Assembly (NCBI GenBank): GCA_020621965.1
Contig: JAHRYV010000026.1
Location: 1 to 45,648, forward strand
Source: Curvibacter sp.
GTDB taxonomy: Bacteria; Pseudomonadota; Gammaproteobacteria; Burkholderiales; Burkholderiaceae_C
Direction: 5' to 3'
Length of the DNA stretch: 45,648 nt
Each line of letters opens with the position of its first letter. The first letter of the stretch is position 1. The translations under genes were made by a program, and so were the position numbers. A model generated the notes under the pieces. It ran no database searches. It worked only from the letters and a program-made list of their open reading frames with translations, and was not told the DNA's origin. Positions 43,602 through 45,648 of this stretch are shown one piece after another.

Positions 43602-43627
43602 AATTGACGTTTACGTAAACGTCAATT
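43602..43627. promoter_or_regulatory. 26-bp perfect palindrome, candidate operator of the mccB-bio-mccA block
   Basis: The half-site AATTGACGTTTAC is followed without a gap by its exact reverse complement. The centre is 62 bp before the mccB ATG, and the HAD gene ends 19 bp on the other side. TTGACG inside it could also serve as a -35 box. Regulators of branched-chain amino acid degradation in proteobacteria (MerR-family LiuR, TetR-family LiuQ) bind ACGT-rich palindromes of this sort, so this is the likely operator. No regulator gene is in the window. Confidence 0.75.
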
Positions 43628-43645
43628 GTGGCAGATTTCCCGGGC

Positions 43646-44296
43646 TTAGCTCAACAGCGCCGGCAATTGCGCCATGTCGCCGAACACCGCGGCGACACCG
43701 GCCCGGCGGAAGGCCTCGGCGTCCCCCTGGGGCACATAGGCGAACACGGTGGCGCCGGCCGCCAGGCCGGCCGCCGCGCCGGTCAGCGTGTCCTCCACCA
43801 CGGCGCAGCGCCGCGGTTCGGCCGCCAGCGCGGCGGCCGCGGCCAGGTAGACGTCGGGATGCGGCTTGGAGCGCGGCATCTCGTGGCCGCTGAAGATGCG
43901 GCCGTCGAAATAGGCGTGTAGCCCCACCTTGCGCAGCTGCAATTCGACCTTGTGACGGTCGGCGCCGGAGGCGCAGGCGATGCGCGCGTCCAGCCGCTCG
44001 TGCACGGCATGGACGGCCTCGCGCGCGTGGGCCACGATGTTCAGTTCGGCCTCCAGCGCGGCATTGCGGCGCGCACGGAAGGCGGTCAGCCATTCCTCGG
44101 TCAGCGGCTGGCCGGTCTCGCGTTCGATGCGCTCGCGTTCGTCGCGCACCATCTTGCCGACGAACAGCGCCATGCATTCCTCTTGCGTCAGCGCCCAGCC
44201 CCGCTCGGCCAGCATCTCGCGCAGCACGCGGTTGACGACGGGCTCGGAGTCGACCAGCACACCGTCGCAGTCGAACAGCACGGCCTCGAACCTCAT
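43646..44296 (-). CDS. HAD-superfamily (type IA) phosphatase, phosphoglycolate-phosphatase-like
   Basis: 216 residues; motif I LFDCDGVLVDSEP with Asp9 and Asp11, motif II ACASGA, motif III SKPHPD and motif IV VVEDTLTGAAAG. The alpha-helical cap (residues 15-90) marks subclass IA, as in Gph and beta-phosphoglucomutase. Substrate unknown. ATG 44296 lies 10 bp after the YchJ stop, so it is likely co-transcribed with it. Confidence 0.9.
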   Translation of the reverse strand: MRFEAVLFDCDGVLVDSEPVVNRVLREMLAERGWALTQEECMALFVGKMVRDERERIERETGQPLTEEWLTAFRARRNAALEAELNIVAHAREAVHAVHERLDARIACASGADRHKVELQLRKVGLHAYFDGRIFSGHEMPRSKPHPDVYLAAAAALAAEPRRCAVVEDTLTGAAAGLAAGATVFAYVPQGDAEAFRRAGVAAVFGDMAQLPALLS

Positions 44297-44306
44297 GCGG
44301 GATGCC

Positions 44307-44705
44307 TCACTTCCAGTCGCCGTCGACGTAATACCAGCGGCCGCCCTCGCGCACGAAGCGGCTGCGCTCGTGCAGGCGCACGGCCCGCCCGCTGCGGTCG
44401 CGCTGGCGCGCCACGAACTCGACCTCGGCATGGTCGGCGTCGATCACCCGATGGTCGCGCACCTCCAGCCCCAGCCATTTCACGCCCGGGTCGAAGCTCA
44501 CTTGCGAGGGCCGCTTGCTCGCGTGCCAGGTGGCCAGCAGGTAGTCGGCGCGCTCCAGCACGAAGGCCGTGTAGCGCGAGCGCATCAGGGTTTCGGCGTC
44601 CGGGGCGGGGTGATGGGCGTAGCCGTCCAGGTAAGGGCCGCAACACTGCGCATACGCCAGCGCCTGGCCGGCCGCGTCGCGCCGGCCGCAGGGACAGTCG
44701 CGCAC
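44307..44705 (-). CDS. YchJ-family (UPF0225) SEC-C-motif protein
   Basis: 132 residues. The N-terminus CPCGRR plus CCGPYLDG is a SEC-C-like zinc motif, and LMRSRYTAFVLERADYLLATWHAS is the YchJ core. Function is unknown in all members. It begins 3 bp after the rhodanese gene stop. Confidence 0.9.
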   Translation of the reverse strand: MRDCPCGRRDAAGQALAYAQCCGPYLDGYAHHPAPDAETLMRSRYTAFVLERADYLLATWHASKRPSQVSFDPGVKWLGLEVRDHRVIDADHAEVEFVARQRDRSGRAVRLHERSRFVREGGRWYYVDGDWK

Positions 44706-44708
44706 GCC

Positions 44709-45125
44709 TCAGCCGCCCTTCTTCGTCTTGCGCTGCTCCAGCGTCTCCACCGGGCCGCCGTGTTTGACCCATTCGGCGAAACCGCCGTCGATGTGCGAGA
44801 CATTGGTCATGCCCATGTCCTGCAGGGTCTTGGCCGCCAGGGCACTGCGCCAGCCGGCGCCGCAGAAGAGGATGAAGTGCTTGCTCTCGTCGGCCCACAT
44901 GGGCTTGTGGTACGGCGACGCCGGGTCGACCCAGAACTCCAGCATGCAGCGCGGCGCGTGGGTGCTGCCGGTGACGGTGCCGTCTTTCAGCTCCCGCACG
45001 TCGCGGATGTCGACGATCTGCACCCGGGGATCGTCCAGCATGGCCAGCACCTCGGGCACGGTGTGGGTCTTGACCTGGGCCATGGCCTCGTCGACGAGGG
45101 CGCGGTAACCTTTGGTGATGGGCAT
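44709..45125 (-). CDS. Rhodanese-like domain protein
   Basis: 138 residues, single rhodanese domain. VQIVDIRDVRELKDGTVTGSTHAP is the N-terminal rhodanese block and FILFCGAGWRSALAAKTL contains the active-site Cys. Start ATG 45125 follows an AGGGAG site. Possible sulfur transfer role; partner unknown. It is 35 bp after the acyl-CoA dehydrogenase stop. Confidence 0.92.
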   Translation of the reverse strand: MPITKGYRALVDEAMAQVKTHTVPEVLAMLDDPRVQIVDIRDVRELKDGTVTGSTHAPRCMLEFWVDPASPYHKPMWADESKHFILFCGAGWRSALAAKTLQDMGMTNVSHIDGGFAEWVKHGGPVETLEQRKTKKGG

Positions 45126-45160
45126 GGTGGTGCTCCCTTGAGACTGGGGTTCAATGATAG

Positions 45161-45648
45161 TCAGACCAGCGCGCGCTGGATCAGGATTTTCTGCACGTCG
45201 CTGGTGCCTTCGTAGATCTGGCAGACGCGCACGTCGCGGTAGATGCGCTCGACCGGGAAATCCTTCACGTAGCCGTAGCCGCCCAGGGTCTGGATGGCGG
45301 CGCTGCAGACCTGCTCGGCCATCTCGCTGGCGAAGAGCTTGGCCATGGCGGCTTCGGTCAGGCAGGGCCGGCCGGCGTCGCGCAGCGCAGCGGCATGCCA
45401 GATCAGCTGGCGCGCGGCCTCGACCTTGGTGGCGCATTCAGCCAGGCGAAAGCCCACGGCCTGGTGGTTGAAGATGGGCTGGCCGAAGCTCTCGCGCTCC
45501 TTGGCGTAGCGGATGGCGACTTCCAGCGCACTGCGCGCCATGCCCACGCTTTGCGAGGCAATGCCGATGCGCCCGCCCTCCAGGCCGCCCAAGGCGATCT
45601 TGTAGCCCTCGCCCTCGGCGCCGATGAGGTTCTCGGCCGGGATGCGGC
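45161..45648 (-). CDS. Acyl-CoA dehydrogenase, C-terminal part (cut by window edge)
   Basis: The last 162 codons of an FAD-dependent acyl-CoA dehydrogenase; the start is beyond the right edge. The block [18 protein letters not shown], the arginine-rich [20 protein letters not shown], and [13 protein letters not shown], with the Glu that serves as base in short-chain types, are clear. It is upstream of the rhodanese and in the direction of the mccB block, so an acyl-CoA step of branched-chain or fatty acid oxidation is likely; isovaleryl-CoA specificity cannot be told from this part. Confidence 0.93.
   Translation of the reverse strand, partial: RIPAENLIGAEGEGYKIALGGLEGGRIGIASQSVGMARSALEVAIRYAKERESFGQPIFNHQAVGFRLAECATKVEAARQLIWHAAALRDAGRPCLTEAAMAKLFASEMAEQVCSAAIQTLGGYGYVKDFPVERIYRDVRVCQIYEGTSDVQKILIQRALV

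Overview
The window is GC-rich bacterial chromosome. Its gene content and protein wording (TlyA between ahcY and metF, an ErpA-bactofilin-rpsI-rplM block, an SAH riboswitch, a liu/mcc leucine-catabolism cluster, a class III aminotransferase, an MHS-family transporter with a large loop) fit a betaproteobacterium of the Burkholderiales, most likely Comamonadaceae. The genus cannot be fixed from the sequence alone. I saw no rRNA, tRNA, CRISPR array, insertion sequence or prophage. Coding density is high and almost every long opposite-strand ORF is a GC-rich shadow of a real gene.

Layout. 1-5.5 kb: tyrS (partial), then an M23 cell-wall peptidase with anmK on the + strand; on the - strand rplM-rpsI, a terminator, a membrane coiled-coil protein, a bactofilin and erpA. 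5.6-8.3 kb: a transmembrane Ser/Thr kinase and divergent rlmJ. 8.3-11.5 kb: a methyl-cycle operon ahcY-tlyA-metF behind an SAH riboswitch. 11.5-16.7 kb: nitronate monooxygenase, prfC, an alpha/beta hydrolase, a HAD phosphatase and a cytochrome c. 16.8-18.2 kb: an argD-type aminotransferase preceded by a strong promoter, a roughly 110-nt foldable leader and an intrinsic terminator, which together look like an undescribed attenuator or riboswitch. 18.2-22.1 kb: a PhoD-like phosphatase and a 904-residue deacetylase-caspase-EF-hand-TPR fusion. 22.2-28 kb: a double-length UvrA. 28-31.2 kb: two paralogous periplasmic binding proteins with a scar between them made of uvrA and downstream-gene fragments, which records an ancient tandem duplication. 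31.2-33.2 kb: a small membrane protein and an MHS transporter. 33.4-45.6 kb: a long - strand block for leucine/isovalerate breakdown (acyl-CoA dehydrogenase, mccB, mccA, HMG-CoA lyase) with bioA-bioF-bioD inserted between the two carboxylase subunits, and a perfect 26-bp palindrome upstream of mccB.

How the genes work together. SAH feeds into ahcY control through its riboswitch, and metF supplies the methyl group for the same cycle. The biotin genes make the cofactor needed by the MccA subunit encoded directly downstream of them, and HMG-CoA lyase completes leucine breakdown to acetyl-CoA and acetoacetate.

Caution about sequence quality. rplM, ahcY, prfC and the middle of uvrA each carry a local cluster of small indels, mostly deletions, while flanking protein sequence is well conserved. 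Three of these are essential or near-essential genes, so I read the indels as sequencing or assembly errors rather than real pseudogenes.
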